This document shows positions 43,912 to 56,096 of a DNA stretch of 64,000 nt, in pieces (position 1 is the stretch's first letter; the number at the start of each line of letters is the position of its first letter). A model generated the notes under the pieces. The model was not told where the DNA came from, searched no databases, and saw nothing but the letters and a program-made list of their open reading frames with translations. The translations under genes were made by a program, and so were the position numbers. Source of the stretch: Cylindrodendrum hubeiense (Eukaryota > Ascomycota > Sordariomycetes > Hypocreales > Nectriaceae); assembly GCA_014621425.1 (NCBI GenBank), contig JAANBB010000014.1, forward strand, positions 1 through 64,000, in the 5' to 3' direction.

Positions 43912-45018
43912 ATGGCAAAGAACGTGTTTGCCGTCCAGGTATTCTTCATCGTCTTTAGAGAATGCCTGGAGGCGATCATTATCATCTCAGTCCTCCTGTC
44001 ATTCCTCAAAAAATGTCTCGGAGGACCCGACCAAGACCAAGCAGTCTATAAACGCTTGGTGAAACAAGTATGGGTTGGTGCCATCTCCGGGATCCTGATC
44101 TGTCTAATCATAGGAGGCATCTTCATTGGTGTCTTCTATGGCTTGGGAACCGACATTTGGGCCAAGTCTGAGGATCTCTGGGAAGGCATATTCTACTTGA
44201 TCGCCTGCATCATCATCACCATAATGGGTCTTGCCCTGTTGAGAATCAACAAGATGCAAGACAAGTGGAGGGTCAAGATTGCGCAGGCCCTCGACGAACG
44301 AACCAAGAGCACAAAGAAATCTTGGCTCGGCGACTGGTCTCGGAGACACGTCATGTTCATCCTGCCATTCATTACAACTCTTCGCGAGGGTGTCGAAGCT
44401 GTTGTGTTTGTTGGTGGTGTCTCATTGGGCTTGCCAGCTACATCCTTCCCTCTCCCCGTCGTCTGTGGCGCGCTCGCGGGAATCATTGTTGGCCTCTTCA
44501 TCTATCGAGGTGGAAACATGCTCTCCATTCAAATCTTCCTGATTGCTTCGACGAGCGTTCTGTACTTGATTGCCGCTGGAATGTTCTCCAAGGCTATCTG
44601 GAGCTTGCAGTACCACACCTTCGCTGTCAAAGTTGGAAGCGACGTCTCGGAAGCGGGGAACGGGCCGGGATCATACAACATCAAAGAAACGGTCTGGCAT
44701 GTCAACTGCTGCAACCCCGAAACTGATAACGGATGGGATGTCTTCAACGCGATTCTGGGTTGGCAAAACACTGCCACGTACGGGTCAGTCATTTCCTATA
44801 ATGTCTATTGGATTTGCTTGGTATTGGCGATTACCTGCCTACTATATGAGGAGCGGACCGGTTCACTGCCAATGAAGGAGCCCGTTTTGTCAACCCTGTC
44901 GAAGGTCCCTGGGCTCCGTGGGTATATTAAAAAGAAGCGTGCGGCTTCCACTCATGACGTTAACGAGGTTCTCAATCGGGTTCAGCAGCAACAGATTCTG
45001 AACCCACAAGGCATGTAA
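43912..45018 (+). CDS. ftr1: Ftr1-type high-affinity iron permease
   Basis: Plasma-membrane Fe3+ permease that partners the adjacent ferroxidase. Single exon, 368 residues with seven hydrophobic segments. The two iron-binding REGLE-type motifs are RECLE in IVFRECLEAIIIISVLLSF and REGVE in TTLREGVEAVVFVGGVSLG. The extracellular loop carries HVNCCNPETDNGWDVFNAILGW, typical of fungal Ftr1. The cytoplasmic tail is basic then Gln-rich (NRVQQQQILNPQGM). No intron is evident. Regulation by the two SreA-type sites upstream is likely. Confidence 0.95.
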   Translation: MAKNVFAVQVFFIVFRECLEAIIIISVLLSFLKKCLGGPDQDQAVYKRLVKQVWVGAISGILICLIIGGIFIGVFYGLGTDIWAKSEDLWEGIFYLIACIIITIMGLALLRINKMQDKWRVKIAQALDERTKSTKKSWLGDWSRRHVMFILPFITTLREGVEAVVFVGGVSLGLPATSFPLPVVCGALAGIIVGLFIYRGGNMLSIQIFLIASTSVLYLIAAGMFSKAIWSLQYHTFAVKVGSDVSEAGNGPGSYNIKETVWHVNCCNPETDNGWDVFNAILGWQNTATYGSVISYNVYWICLVLAITCLLYEERTGSLPMKEPVLSTLSKVPGLRGYIKKKRAASTHDVNEVLNRVQQQQILNPQGM

Positions 45019-45322
45019 CATAATTATGTTCGGGAATGTGATGCTTATTTTAAGCTTAACAACATTTTATCAATCTGGGAATAGACAAAATGCAGTGAGA
45101 TGCCAAGAAAAGAGTGCATGGGCGGGTCCTGGTCCTTCAAATACCCTGCTTCGGCTAAATTCACTTTCAAATCATCGGTTCCGGGGTAGAGAAAGATTAA
45201 TGACCGAACTTTTGTCATATTCTTCAGTCTAATGGATATCCATCGAATTCCCTTGCCAATCGGCTTTATGATTATATGTTGTCTCTTAAAGTGTTCAGTT
45301 CACTATAGTTCGGCCTTTGTAT
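45019..45322. other. convergent intergenic stretch
   Basis: 3' flanks of ftr1 and the next minus-strand gene. No feature seen. Confidence 0.5.
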
Positions 45323-46581
45323 CTAGACGGCAAGTGTGGCGCCCTTCTCGAAGCTGGCGGTGGCTAGCTCGACGAGTCTGATTCCATCTCGCCCATCCTC
45401 TGGCTTCACTGGGACCTCGCCTTTACCATCAATTGCGGCACCAAGAAGTTCATAGAACTTCAGATAGGTCTGTGGGGCGACATTTGGGTACACGGATTTG
45501 TTGAGCTTCCCACTCTCGAACCGCTCCTGGGGCTTGTCCGCACCAGGGTCCGCGCTCACGGTCAAAACACCTGTTTATACTTAGCACGAAGAATTTTAAG
45601 AGATTCGGGGAGAAAACTAACCATATTTACTCTCGTCTTCCTTTCCAAATTCTGGGTTGTCCACCTTCATCCCCTCGTTGATCTGAGGTTCTTGAGGATC
45701 GATATGGTACTGTGAGGGTGATGTCAGCTCAACGAAAAGAACCGGAACCTCATTTAATGACGCAATACCTTTTTGAAACTTCCCTTGTCTCCGCGAATCC
45801 AAAATCGCAACTGTTCAGTTTCCGGGCTCAACAAGCTTGACTTGAGGGTGACCAAAAGCCCGTTTGGATAGTGGAAGAATACTGTAAAAGCATCATTGAG
45901 GCCACCCTCATGCTGTGATTGCAAAACACCTGTGATCTTGGACGGCAGACCAAAAAGGACCAGCGTTTGATCAATGATATGAGTACCAAGCCCATAAAGG
46001 AGGCTTCCTCCAGGCTGTGATGCCATCTTAGGCCAAAATGAAGGTAGATCCTTCAAGTACAAGTCGTAGTGTGATGAAAACTCCACGATTCGCCCAAGAT
46101 GGCCCTCAGCAATAACCTTTTGAAGGGTCAAAAACTCAACGTCCCAGCGACGATTTTGGAAGACGGTGAGAAGTTTTCCTTGGGTTTTAGCCAATTCAAT
46201 CAGTTGGTTACACTCCTCGCTAGTGGGACAGAACGGCTTCTCAACAACCACTATTGAATTTTGAGCATTAGTGACATTCTATTATTCTATCCGTCGTGAA
46301 TTCTTACCATGCTTGCCGGCATTGAGAGCTCGCTTGGCCATCTCAAAGTGGGTCTCGACAGGAGTGCAAATGACGACAAGGTCAACATCCTTATCATCAA
46401 ACAATTCATCCGTAGATCTGTAAATGATGCATTCTGGGTGTGCTTCCTTGGCGGAATTGCCGGAGCGTTGAACGATGGAGTGCACACTGAAAGATGGGCA
46501 GGCTGTAAGGAATGGAATGTGAAACACATTGGCCGACGTGCCGTAGCCGATGATACCGGCGTTGTAAACTTTGGATGCCAT
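45323..46581 (-). CDS. Gfo/Idh/MocA family oxidoreductase (1)
   Basis: NAD(P)-dependent dehydrogenase of the Gfo/Idh/MocA family, which oxidises sugars, polyols or related compounds. Four exons, 46308-46581, 45769-46250, 45622-45709 and 45323-45570, give 363 residues with matching phases. Rossmann start YNAGIIGYGTSANVFHIPFL; nucleotide-fold strand DVDLVVICTPVETHFEMAKRAL; the catalytic EKPFCPTSEE (EKP motif); and in the C-terminal domain SLLYGLGTHIIDQTLVLFG, with the HIID equivalent of the catalytic region. Divergent from a second family member at 47188 with a 606-bp shared upstream region. Substrate unknown. Confidence 0.92.
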
Positions 46582-47187
46582 GATGGTGATGATGTTTAGG
46601 ATAGTGGAGAATGAAGTTTGTGGGCTGTGACCGTTGCTTAAATGGCAAACCTGTGTCGGTTGGGAAAGCCAAGGCACTAATCATGCCATTATACCCTCCA
46701 TTTCTAATCATTAATGTATTTTACCTAGGTTACTCCGGCCGATCTCATTCAGCTGCCTGATAACATGTGGTCTTGAACGGAATGGGCGAAGAGGAGGTAC
46801 GGTTGGTAATCAGAGAGGTGATGCATCGGCAAATTCGGCGCGGATGCCGTAGTCCGAAGGGGGTGGATAGCTCCGCTCCCACTCTGCTCCCGCAAAATAT
46901 GTCGAGAATGCAGATGAGGTAAAGCTCGGAGACCTACCGAAATTACCGTGACGCTTAAACTGCCCCACACTCGATGACACCGACCTCGCTTCAATCTGGA
47001 GAATGGAGCAAGCTGGGGTGACTTGGCCCTTGCGGAGACGATATTTATATAGTATCCGCGTATCCGTCCCCCCTTGAATCTGTTGCAGACGAGATATTTA
47101 GACGACCACTGCGACTGAAATTCAGTTATTTCATCATCCTTCAAAACTTTGTACGACAATTTTATACAAATTCTACTCGCATTCACA
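46582..47187. promoter_or_regulatory. divergent promoter of two Gfo/Idh/MocA genes
   Basis: Region between divergent starts. It contains ACCTAGGT near 46725 and a TTATATAGTAT word near 47045 that may be the TATA element for the plus-strand gene. No coding frame is supported. Confidence 0.5.
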
Positions 47188-48318
47188 ATGGCAGGCGCTC
47201 AGTTGCGATGGGGTGTTGTCGGCACCGGCTGGATCGCCGGAATGTTCGTGGATGATATCCTTGCTCCCCGTGCGAGCGGTCCGGCGAAGCATATCCTTAG
47301 CGCTGCTGGTACCACAAGCAGTGTTGAGAAGGCCGAAAAGTTCATTGAAGCCCACTGGAAGGGCGATGGGGAACGTCCCAAGGCCCTTGGTTCATATCAG
47401 GAGGTGTACGACTCCCCTGATGTCGATATTATTTACGTTGCGACCCCTCACAGTCTGCACAAGCAGAACTGTCTAGATGCCATCAAGGCTGGAAAGCACG
47501 TTCTGTGTGAAAAGCCCTTTACCATCAACAGCAAAGAGGGCGAAGAAGTTGTGGCAGCTGCGAAGGCCAAGGGTGTTTTTGTGATGGAGGGTAAGCAGAC
47601 CCAGATTGTTAGGTTGTGACCAAATAACTAACAAATGATAGCTGTGTGGACAAGATTTTTTCCCCTGGCCATTGAGTTGGAGAAGAAGATCCAAGAAGGC
47701 GTCATTGGTCGTGTATGGCGTTCTGTCGTCCAGATCGGTTTCGGAGGCGACTGGAATTCCCTCCCTCCAAGCTCGCGTCTCAAGGACCCTGCCCTCGGCG
47801 GTGGCGCTCTCTTGGATCTCTGCATCTACCCCATCAGCTACTCCTCTTTAATCCTGGGTAGGGGTCTAGTCGGAGAAGATCATCCTGAAATCAAGGTTAC
47901 GTCATCATTGGATCTCGCCAACGGTGTGGACGAGGCCGATGTTGTGACGCTGCAATACAAGAGCCCAGAGGGTCATGCACAGACCGCTGTTTGTCTCGCG
48001 TCTGTCCTTGCCGATAGCCCGCCTGATTTTGGGCGAATTGAAGGCACAGAAGGTACAATTACCGTCTATACCACGCTAGGACCCAGCTGCCCTACAGGAT
48101 TTAGGGTGAAGAATGCCAAGGGCGAAGAGGAGGATTTCCCCTTCACACACGCCGAAGGCACATTTGGTTTCATCTACGAGGCAGATGCAGTTGCACAGGA
48201 TATCTTCGCAGGAAGGACGGAAAGCGCGAGAATGCCTCTGGCAGAGACGTTGAGAGTGCTGCGCCTAATGGACCAGGTTCGAGCACAGAATGGTTTGGTT
48301 TATCCCCAAGACAACTGA
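47188..48318 (+). CDS. Gfo/Idh/MocA family oxidoreductase (2), dihydrodiol/xylose dehydrogenase type
   Basis: Dehydrogenase resembling dimeric dihydrodiol dehydrogenase and fungal NADP-dependent D-xylose dehydrogenase. Exons 47188-47590 and 47642-48318 give 359 residues. Motifs: LRWGVVGTGWIAGMFVDDI (Rossmann GxGxxA-like), VDIIYVATPHSLHKQNCLDA, GKHVLCEKPFTINSKE (catalytic EKP), AVWTRFFPLAIELEKKIQEG, GGGALLDLCIYPISYSSLIL (the D-x-x-x-Y catalytic pair of this subgroup). The junction MEA-VWTRF matches the family. Only 37 bp separate its stop from the end of the convergent Zn2Cys6 gene. Confidence 0.92.
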
Positions 48319-48355
48319 TAGTGCCAATAAGGCTATTTTTTTGAATCACCATATC

Positions 48356-50702
48356 TTAGTTTAGACTAGAATCCAATGTGCCATACTCCGTGCACATCAT
48401 CTCGATAATTTGTCGTGACAATTTGATATCAGGACTCTCCTCCTCCCAATATTTCAAGTGATTGTTGCCTGATTGAAGAAAGTATTCCGCTTCTATTTCA
48501 ACATTCATGCTTTTTATCAATCCAACTTTCTTTGCCGAAAGTAAGAGCAAAGCTGCTAACACGGTCTCCCGGCATCCAAACCATGACCCATGATGACGGT
48601 GGGTACGACCGATCGTGTATGTCGAATCTAGGCAAGAATGAACACATTTCTCGGCGTATGACCTGATGACGTCCCGTAATAGAGTGTCATGAGCTTGTGC
48701 ATGAACGAAACGATATAGAAAGGGCCGATATAGTGCCCTTTTCAGTCGTATGTAACGGCCGCACGTTACTATATGCAGCTCGGTGTATTTGTCAGGTGAG
48801 AGGGTAGGGTCCCAAAACCGAATTGACGCGGGAAGTGACTCCTTCCTGTCCAAGTCAGTTAATTTCTACACAACAATTTTGGCTAGGGCATAGAGACTCA
48901 CCACCCTTCGAGCTGACTCTCAAATTCTTCTACCGCGTTTATCATATTCAGAACATTGAGTCGAAGCCACGACGAGTTTTCAGCCGTATAAAAATAGTCA
49001 ACTATTCGATCGAAAAGGCGCAGAAGGGAGATTTCGGTCAAATAATAGAACCAAGATTGCTCATGAAGCAATGTTTGGTCCAAAGAGTCGGATGATGTCG
49101 TTGAGGTGGACTGGGGAGATACAGCCATCAGAGTGCCACTATTAAATGCAGCAAACCCACTGGGGAAAGGTATGTCCAGCATGTCGGCTGAAGGAGGAGA
49201 CGGGAACATGTGCGGATAGTTGATTGCAGAGAGTCCTGACGACGGTAGTGGAATTTCGGATAGGATTTCACTGCAGTCACATGTTAGCTATCCCAATATT
49301 TCGCTGCTTGTAGGCTTAATGTGCAGACTTGATAGTACTTTTCAGACTTTAGGCAACTCCAGTAGAGCCTCTGCTCGAGACTTCTTAGCGTTGGTTTTTG
49401 GGTGTCGTTCCACTGATTCCCTTCGGAGCTGAATCTCCCGTGGCTTTTCAAATAGACGATGTAGACTGTCGATGCTTGGATGAAGGATTGCCAGGCTTGG
49501 AGTGGGCGCATCGTGTACATCAAGTAAATTCCCGATAGAAAATAGCATTGGCAAGCCGCAATGCTTCGATCCAGAAGTCCAAACCGCCGCCGAGCAGAAT
49601 GATAATAGGTCTCTCCGCGAAGTCGAGCTTCTAAATCATCAGATGAAGAGCCACTCGGCGTGTCCCCTAGTCGTGCATTTGGATTGAACGGCTTTGCAAC
49701 AGAACCTAGCGCAGCCGTGAGAAGCTATAACAAAGACACCCAGTGAGTGATTAGCCAACATAAAACAAATAATCTCATACCCATTAATTTCCCTTAAGGC
49801 ATGCTCTTCACAACTGAAAAGGTTGAGGGTATGCACTTTAGCCACATTCTAACTTACCACAAGACAAGATCTAGTATCCCACAAGGGGCCTGTTTCTGCG
49901 ACTATCCTCGCATCGCCAAGCAATGTTTTGCTATCCAGCACAGGGTTCTTGATGTGTACATGCCTAAGGAATTGGTGAATCAGAAATAGTATGTCGTCAA
50001 AATCGTTCAGCGGCGGCAGTCTCGCTGTGCCGTGCGTGCGCATCAGCGTATCATTGTATCCAGGTTCCTGATCGGCGATGAACAGAGTCTGGCGTGACCA
50101 TTTCTTGGCAGAACTGTCAGCAAAAATGGGCCACCGGAACACAGAGTCTAATGCGATGTACTCCGACGGCTCATCGCACGAGGCAGCAGGCTTCCTCTGG
50201 GGTTGCGCTTGACTAGCGTCAGGTCTCAGTGCCACTTCCGGGGAGTAGCGGGATGTCTGCAATTGCGCCCCATGGGGAAACTGGGCTGTGACCCTGGCTT
50301 CCACAGGGGGGGGCTGCTGCTTCATCACGGGGCGGTAGTCTCTCCAATATCTCGTTTAAAGTGTGGAGAATCAGTGGAGTATTCGGATCATTCCTGGAAC
50401 ATGGTTAACAGGAGTCAGGTGTGTGTCAAAGCGGACACTCACGAAAGCCGATAATTGTGCTCAGGGTAGACGCATTCGCAGCCAAGTCGCACGCAGCCAA
50501 CACATTGCGGCCTGTCGTTAGAGCACTTGACTTTGCGGCTCTTGCATGTCTGACAGGCTGTAGGTGCGCGTTTTCGAGCTTGGCGACCGACAGCATCATC
50601 AGCTGCAGGGCGTTTGCGAGACGACGTGGTTGGCAGCGAGGTTTCCACGCCTTGGTCGAAGTCTTGGTCTTCGTCGGCCGTATCCGACTGTGGTTCTTCC
50701 AT
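48356..50702 (-). CDS. Zn2Cys6 transcription factor with MHR domain, apparent frameshift
   Basis: Nuclear regulator. The first exon (50443-50702) carries an NLS-like KRPAADDAVGRQARKRAP and the binuclear cluster CQTCKSRKVKCSNDRPQCVG followed by CVRLGCEC. The next exon begins near 50397 (NDPNTPLILHTLNEILERLP) and changes frame at an 8-bp G-run (50306-50313, C on the coding strand): one extra C would join DEAAAPP to PVEARVTAQFPHG. Later exons encode the MHR: TRSCLV-LLTAALGSVAKPFNPN across the long intron ending near 49728, FLSGIYLMYTMRPLQAWQ, a junction NEILSEIPLPSSGLSAINYP, and WLRLNVLNMINAVEEFESQ. The gene sits between two dehydrogenase genes and is divergent from a third, so it probably regulates them. 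Confidence 0.8.
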
Positions 50703-51230
50703 TGGATGAGACTCGAACGGAACCGGATTCCACCAAAGGCGTTTCGTTAGTATCGCTTGATTCCGAGCTCGACGAAGACTCAGCCTTCGAGATGCGGATA
50801 GAACAGGTGCACGTCGCGGCAGACCACCGAAGATGCCGTCAAAGAAACAAATAGAGACAAGTCATGCACCAGGGGTGGAGAAAAAGTGCTAGGGCCATGG
50901 ACGAATAGCATCATCAACCTGAGCAGAAGTGGGGATCAGACCGACTGACGTATGCGTGTCTTGTCGAGCGGGGAACAGAGACATTCACGCTAACCCAAGC
51001 CACGTCGGCATCTTCGGGGGTTAACCGAACCAACTTGACTTGATGCCGGCTGTACGATGTTGCGTGGGCGAGTTATATGCTCGCGGAGTGGTTATATTTA
51101 AACCCGGTTCGATCTTTATTAGAGCCATTCACATCCAATGTTAACGGGACAATACTTTGCTCTGCTTTACTATTCTGAATCTTCGTAAATTTCACTTCTA
51201 AGTTTTCATTCCGCACAAAGCATCTCAATT
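50703..51230. promoter_or_regulatory. divergent promoter of the Zn2Cys6 factor and Gfo/Idh/MocA gene 3
   Basis: Upstream region of both genes, with a TTATATTTAAAC TATA-like word near 51092. No gene supported. Confidence 0.5.
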
Positions 51231-52431
51231 ATGGCTCCCGAAAATCGCATTCTCGGCGTTGGCCTAATCGGTTGCGGAGAGGTATCGCAAGTTGTACACA
51301 TTCCAACACTGGGGTTTCTATCAGACTTTTTCCGCATCGCCTACCTCTGTGACGTATCGGAAAATGCCCTGGAGCACGCCAAGGGCAAGGTCATCGGCGG
51401 TGTTGCCAAGACCACCCGGGATCCCAACGAGCTTTGTGCATCATCCGAAGTTGATGTCGTATTTGTCGTCAACAGCACCGAATACCATGCCGATCACGCT
51501 ATTCTTGCCCTACAAAACAACAAACATGTTTTGATCGAAAAGCCTGCGGCTTTCAATGTTCGCGATCTGCAGAGGATCAAGGAGGCAGAGAAGACCTCTC
51601 AGGGAAAGGTGATGATTGGATACATGCGAAGATATGCCTCCGCATTCCAAACTGCTATTAAAGAAATCGGAGGAATTGACAAGATTCTATACGCTCGTGT
51701 AAGAGGTGAGTACAGGCCAAGTCTTACACCAGGAGGTTAGCGGCAGTGTTAACAAAGCTCAACAGACATCATTGGACCCAATTCGGCTTTCGTCACCCAA
51801 TCGGGCACATTCCCGAAGAAATTCACAGATTTCCGAAAAGAAGACTCCGATGACTTGAAAGCCCGCAATACGGAGAGTGTTGGAGCTGGTCTCACAGAGT
51901 GTGGTGCGGAGACTTCTGATGGGAACCGACTGTTTTGGCAGTTGCTTGGAGGACTTGGCTCCCACGACCTCTCCGCAATGCGAGAGGCCTTGGGCATGCC
52001 AGAAGGAGTTTTTGGCGCAAGTGTCACAATGCCATTCTGGAAGTAAGTCGCAAACGATCTTGGCGCGTTTTATTCGCTGACAAGAGCATAGTGTCCTCTT
52101 CAAATACCCTGGCTTCAATGTCAGCTATGAATCCGGCATCGACAACGTTCCCCGGTTTGACGCACATATCGAAGTGTATGGTAGCGACAAGACAGTCAAG
52201 ATTCAATACGACACACCCTATGTCAAAGGCTTGCCTATTACAGTCCATATTTCGGAAAACGCCGACGGCGTTTACAAGGAGACTACTCTGCGAACCACGT
52301 ATGAGGACGCCTATACGCAGGAGATGAGGGAACTGTACGACTGGGTCACTGCAGATAAGCCTGTGAAGACCACTATCGAAGATTCTGAGAATGATTTCAA
52401 GATCTTCAACATGATCATGAAAGCTCTATAG
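51231..52431 (+). CDS. Gfo/Idh/MocA family oxidoreductase (3), MviM-like
   Basis: Third dehydrogenase of the family in 7 kb, clearly diverged from the other two. Exons 51231-51705, 51766-52042 and 52092-52431 give 363 residues with consistent phases. Motifs: ILGVGLIGCGEVSQVVHIPT (Rossmann), EVDVVFVVNSTEYHADHAIL, NKHVLIEKPAAFNVRDLQ (EKP), KVMIGYMRRYASAFQTAI, and LGGLGSHDLSAMREALGMPE, which carries the conserved G-x-H-D-L of the MviM/inositol-dehydrogenase-like subgroup. It is divergent from the Zn2Cys6 factor. Confidence 0.92.
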
Positions 52432-52791
52432 GTACTAAAATAGCCGTTGGTGTCGGGAATCGAAGATGTGAATTCATTCAATCACATCGCACTCGGAGAT
52501 TGGAGAGTGTTTTATATCCCTTTTATGTAGCCAAATTGCGACTTGACTTTTTATCATGTGTAGCGACATATCGCGGTGAGTGCCAAATACACTAACATGC
52601 AATCTGAACGTCAAGTCGGCTTGTTTCTTCTCTCATACTGTGATGGGTGGAAACGCACATGGGCAAAACCAACCCTACCCACCAGACTAAAGTCCAGACA
52701 GTCAATAGATGTGGCGTAACTTCTCTTCTCTCGTGTTTGTGTGTAAGTGCGCCTCCCGCCAACAAAATAGTTATGTGTACAAAATACAATT
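52432..52791. other. convergent intergenic stretch
   Basis: 3' flanks of Gfo/Idh/MocA gene 3 and the CorA-like gene. No feature seen. Confidence 0.5.
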
Positions 52792-54417
52792 TTAATATGT
52801 CTTCAGATATACACCTGTATAGTAGGACTTCTGGTAATGCCACCACACTCGCCAACCAATATAAATGAGTAGCGTTAGGGGTATGCTAACCACCCAGAAA
52901 ATCCAGAACTGTGGTATAACAGTATCCTTCTCATCAGAATCCCAGTTGAACATCGGCATACTGAGAAGAGCCTTGAAGAAATGTCAGCTTTGTAGTATTA
53001 TAGTGTCAGGAGGGAAACTGACAGCGACAAATGTTGCTGGAAGAAACGCTATCGTTACGAAAGCAAGTGTCTTCATGGCCGTGCTGTCAAGGCCAGCACC
53101 AGCAGCAATCTTCGAATTAAGGTCATTGCCAGCATGTGCAATGAAGTTGTATAGCTATTTACAAGTTTTCTTAAATTAATTCAATCTCTCAGGTTCAGGG
53201 AGTGGGGATTGTAGCCTACCACGTTCAGTTGCAAGTCCAGTCTCGACTGCAGCGAGCTAGTAAACTCGTCGGCGGACGCAATATGACCCTCTAAATATTC
53301 AACGGAATTGATTAATTCCATGTCGATGTTTAGAGGAATCTGGCCGTGGAACTTGTGAATTTGATCGTTGACTCGGTGAAGGAACCGGGCGTATCGCTGA
53401 TCCCATTTCAGAACCCTGGCCATATTCAAGACATCTGTCGTGGTTGAATTGAGGAAGGCTGTTATGTTAATTCGGGCCTCCTTATCTGTCATCGTCTGAT
53501 ACATTTCGTCTGACATACCGCCTTTGCTTAATACAAGACGGGCGGACCTTGTAACACCGAGGTGGCGTTCAATATGTGTCACCGTTGGCGAAAGGTCTGC
53601 GGTCAGTTTCTCGACTCTGAAGAGGTGTTCCTTCAGGAGAACAGTCGGAATCAGCAATGGGTGGGTCCAGAGCGAGTGTGCCGATTGGATCAGCTCCTGG
53701 ATTCTTTCTGCGTGCGGAATGACGGGTTCTCCAGTGACGTGGTTTTCTCTAGCAAAGATGTGCCATCCATGTATAAAGGCCAGTGTTATGCCAGTGTCAA
53801 AGCAGTGGGTGAGTGATAGGCCCAAGTTTCCTAGCTGAAACATTTGAGGAAGCTTGATTGTAAGAGCTGGTTGCGCATAAGTATTTTCTGAGTGGTATAG
53901 CTTAGAACCAAGCACTAACCTATAGAGCTAATGGAGCGATCGTTATCGCCGTTGTTGAATCTCAGATTGCAGTGCTCTTTTCCGGCATGAGAGTCAAAAA
54001 TGGGCAGCGTTTCGGGTGGGAGGTTGAACGCTCTCTCTACCGATAAGAATGAACGCTTGCTCATGGCGAAGCCCAATGGCTGCCAGCCCAGACGTTCACA
54101 CATCAGTATTCGGATAGAAGTAGATTGCTTTCCTTGGTTACCGCTGCTGTCTAGTGCAAATCGGCTCTTCCGGAACAGCCAGTCGTCAACCTCGGCATCT
54201 TGCAAATAGCCAATCTCGCAATGGCTTGATGTGATAGTATCTACTAACACACTCTATTAGCGTCCACAAAGTGAATGCCACTAGGTAACTCCAATGAGAC
54301 CAATAGATGAACTATACCGGCTCCTTTATGGGTGTATGCTTCCAGATAGCCGAGCCGCCCGTCACTCGGTCCCCACGAACTGGATTCTAGAATCCGCTGC
54401 CGGTCTGTTTCGAACAT
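52792..54417 (-). CDS. CorA-like Mg2+ transporter family protein
   Basis: Fungal CorA-like membrane protein. The C-terminal exons contain the recognisable pore region: AAGAGLDSTAMKTLAFVTIA then FLPATFVA, LFSMPMFNWD and FWIFWVVSIPLTLLIYIGWR. LFSMPMFNW stands where bacterial CorA has the GMN selectivity motif after helix 1. The GMN itself is replaced by SMP, as in many fungal homologues. A long soluble helical domain precedes it (SLTHCFDTGITLAFIHGWHI, RVLKWDQRYARFLHRVNDQI). The proposed first exon starts at the ATG at 54417 (MFETDRQRILESSSWGPSDG) and joins AEVDDWLFRKSRFALDSSG across a 50-nt intron. The junction near 53835-53920 is unresolved, so the internal exon map is provisional. Such proteins are common in fungal accessory regions. 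Confidence 0.7.
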
Positions 54418-56096
54418 TACGAAGTCTTATCGATGAAGTCCTCTTGGGAATCAAACGGGCTAGAGAGATAGAGGCCTAAATTGATTTGTATGAACGATCA
54501 TTGAATCAATTTTAGCCACTACAGTGTCACCCGGCTCCGAGATGTGGAAATCAAGATGAGGGACGAGGAGGTTGCAAATTGCCACGCATTGGGTTATGAA
54601 TGTAAGCGGTCTGACGGTCAGGCGGTCTGCTTTGGCAGAACTAGGCTGTCCCACTTTCCGTAAGTTGCAGCGCCGAGAGAAGCACTTGGTGCAACCACGA
54701 CAGACTAAAACAGGCAGTCGGGAAGAAATCCGGAGAACGTAGACCAAGCTGGATCAAAGAGAGGATAAAATCGGACAGAAAAGATACAGAAGTTGAAATG
54801 GATGACAAGGGCCGCTGCAACAACTTAACAAAGAAAGTAATGCAAGAAAAAAGACTTACCGGAATTCATCTAACGGAAAAGGTGTGCCTTCTCTAAGTAT
54901 TGGGCCCAGCTACCAGATTCAGTAGTGATCTAGCAAGCGATCGGTCGGTGTCGCGTTGAAACTCCTGTCTGCTGACCAGCATTGTCATAGTATATATTTC
55001 GGTGAAGTGTTAGCTTTCGTGCAACCTCGCCTTACCTTTTTGCCGCATAGAGCCCAGCGCTTGACAAGCAAATTAGCGGACAGATCTGAAAATATAGATC
55101 GCGGATAGTAGAGGGACGCTTTTTCATTTTTCTCAAAATGAAATTGCAATAATACTGAATAAACGTTCCATCCATCTGTCCGTTTAGAGCAACGGTTCCT
55201 TTTTTGCACGGTGGCTAGCTGCGCGACTGTCATTTCCCCACCAAAAAAAATGCGAGTTAGCAAGATTGTTACTCTCCACCCTCTGAAAGCTGGTGGGCTC
55301 CAAAACTCCCAGACTCCGACAAGAGCCCCTCTTTGAATGATTGAATCACAGGGGAGGTAGTGTGGAGAGCGATCTGATCTGGCGTCTCTTTCTCGGGGCG
55401 GTCCAGGGTAGGCATGGTGCACCGAGGAGGGGCCGTGCTGACGGAGTGCGGGACTCGTCACCAAAATCCGAGGTTCCGAGGTACGCAGATCCTCCGGGCA
55501 TGTGATGGGACCCAATTGGCCGTTGAGCCGCGTATGCTGACAGGATTCGACTGACATTCAACCTGGTTGGTCAGTAGATATTCTCATATTCAGTTAATAC
55601 GCATTACACATGAATCAGCTGCAGTGCAAGAGAGTTGGAAGTTCTGCTCGGCCACCAAATACGCTTTCACGGCCTTGTCGGTGGTCTGATACTTGACAGG
55701 CTGTCGGTTCCGTAGCTACGACAAGGGTTACCCACCCTCTCCTCCAGTGCAATTTCTCGTACGACGGAGGCCCCAGTACGCCAGACGGAGCCGAGTTTCT
55801 GTATCCAGTTGCGTTCCGGCATTGCACCAGGTTTACAGAAGCTTGCTGCTCGGTTCAGACGGACAGAGTCCAAGCTCCTTTCTTCTCCACAGTGACACCA
55901 TTGTCAGATTACATCTCCGTCATCACATGCCATCTTCTTCATCTCTCACATGCAATCTTCTTCCCCAATCTTTTCACCTAAAACTCACCCTCATCTCTCA
56001 CGACGCGATCTGTCACATCGCCCAGATCCCTCGATCAGAGGGTTCTCGTCATCCTCCAGTCTCTAGCCGTCAATCCCCCCAGCACCACCTCTCACG
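54418..56096. other. intergenic stretch without a supported gene
   Basis: Divergent upstream regions of the CorA-like and acyl-CoA synthetase genes. The right end (about 55870-56090) is C/T-rich like a 5' leader. Open frames at 54985-55557 have no recognisable features. Confidence 0.5.

Noticed and set aside
51090..51120. GGTTCGAT word resembling a tRNA T-loop
   Set aside because: No acceptor or anticodon stem could be folded around it; it lies in the promoter of Gfo/Idh/MocA gene 3.
54985..55557. 190-residue minus-strand frame before the acyl-CoA ligase gene
   Set aside because: No recognisable motif, and composition is not coding-like; treated as non-coding upstream DNA.
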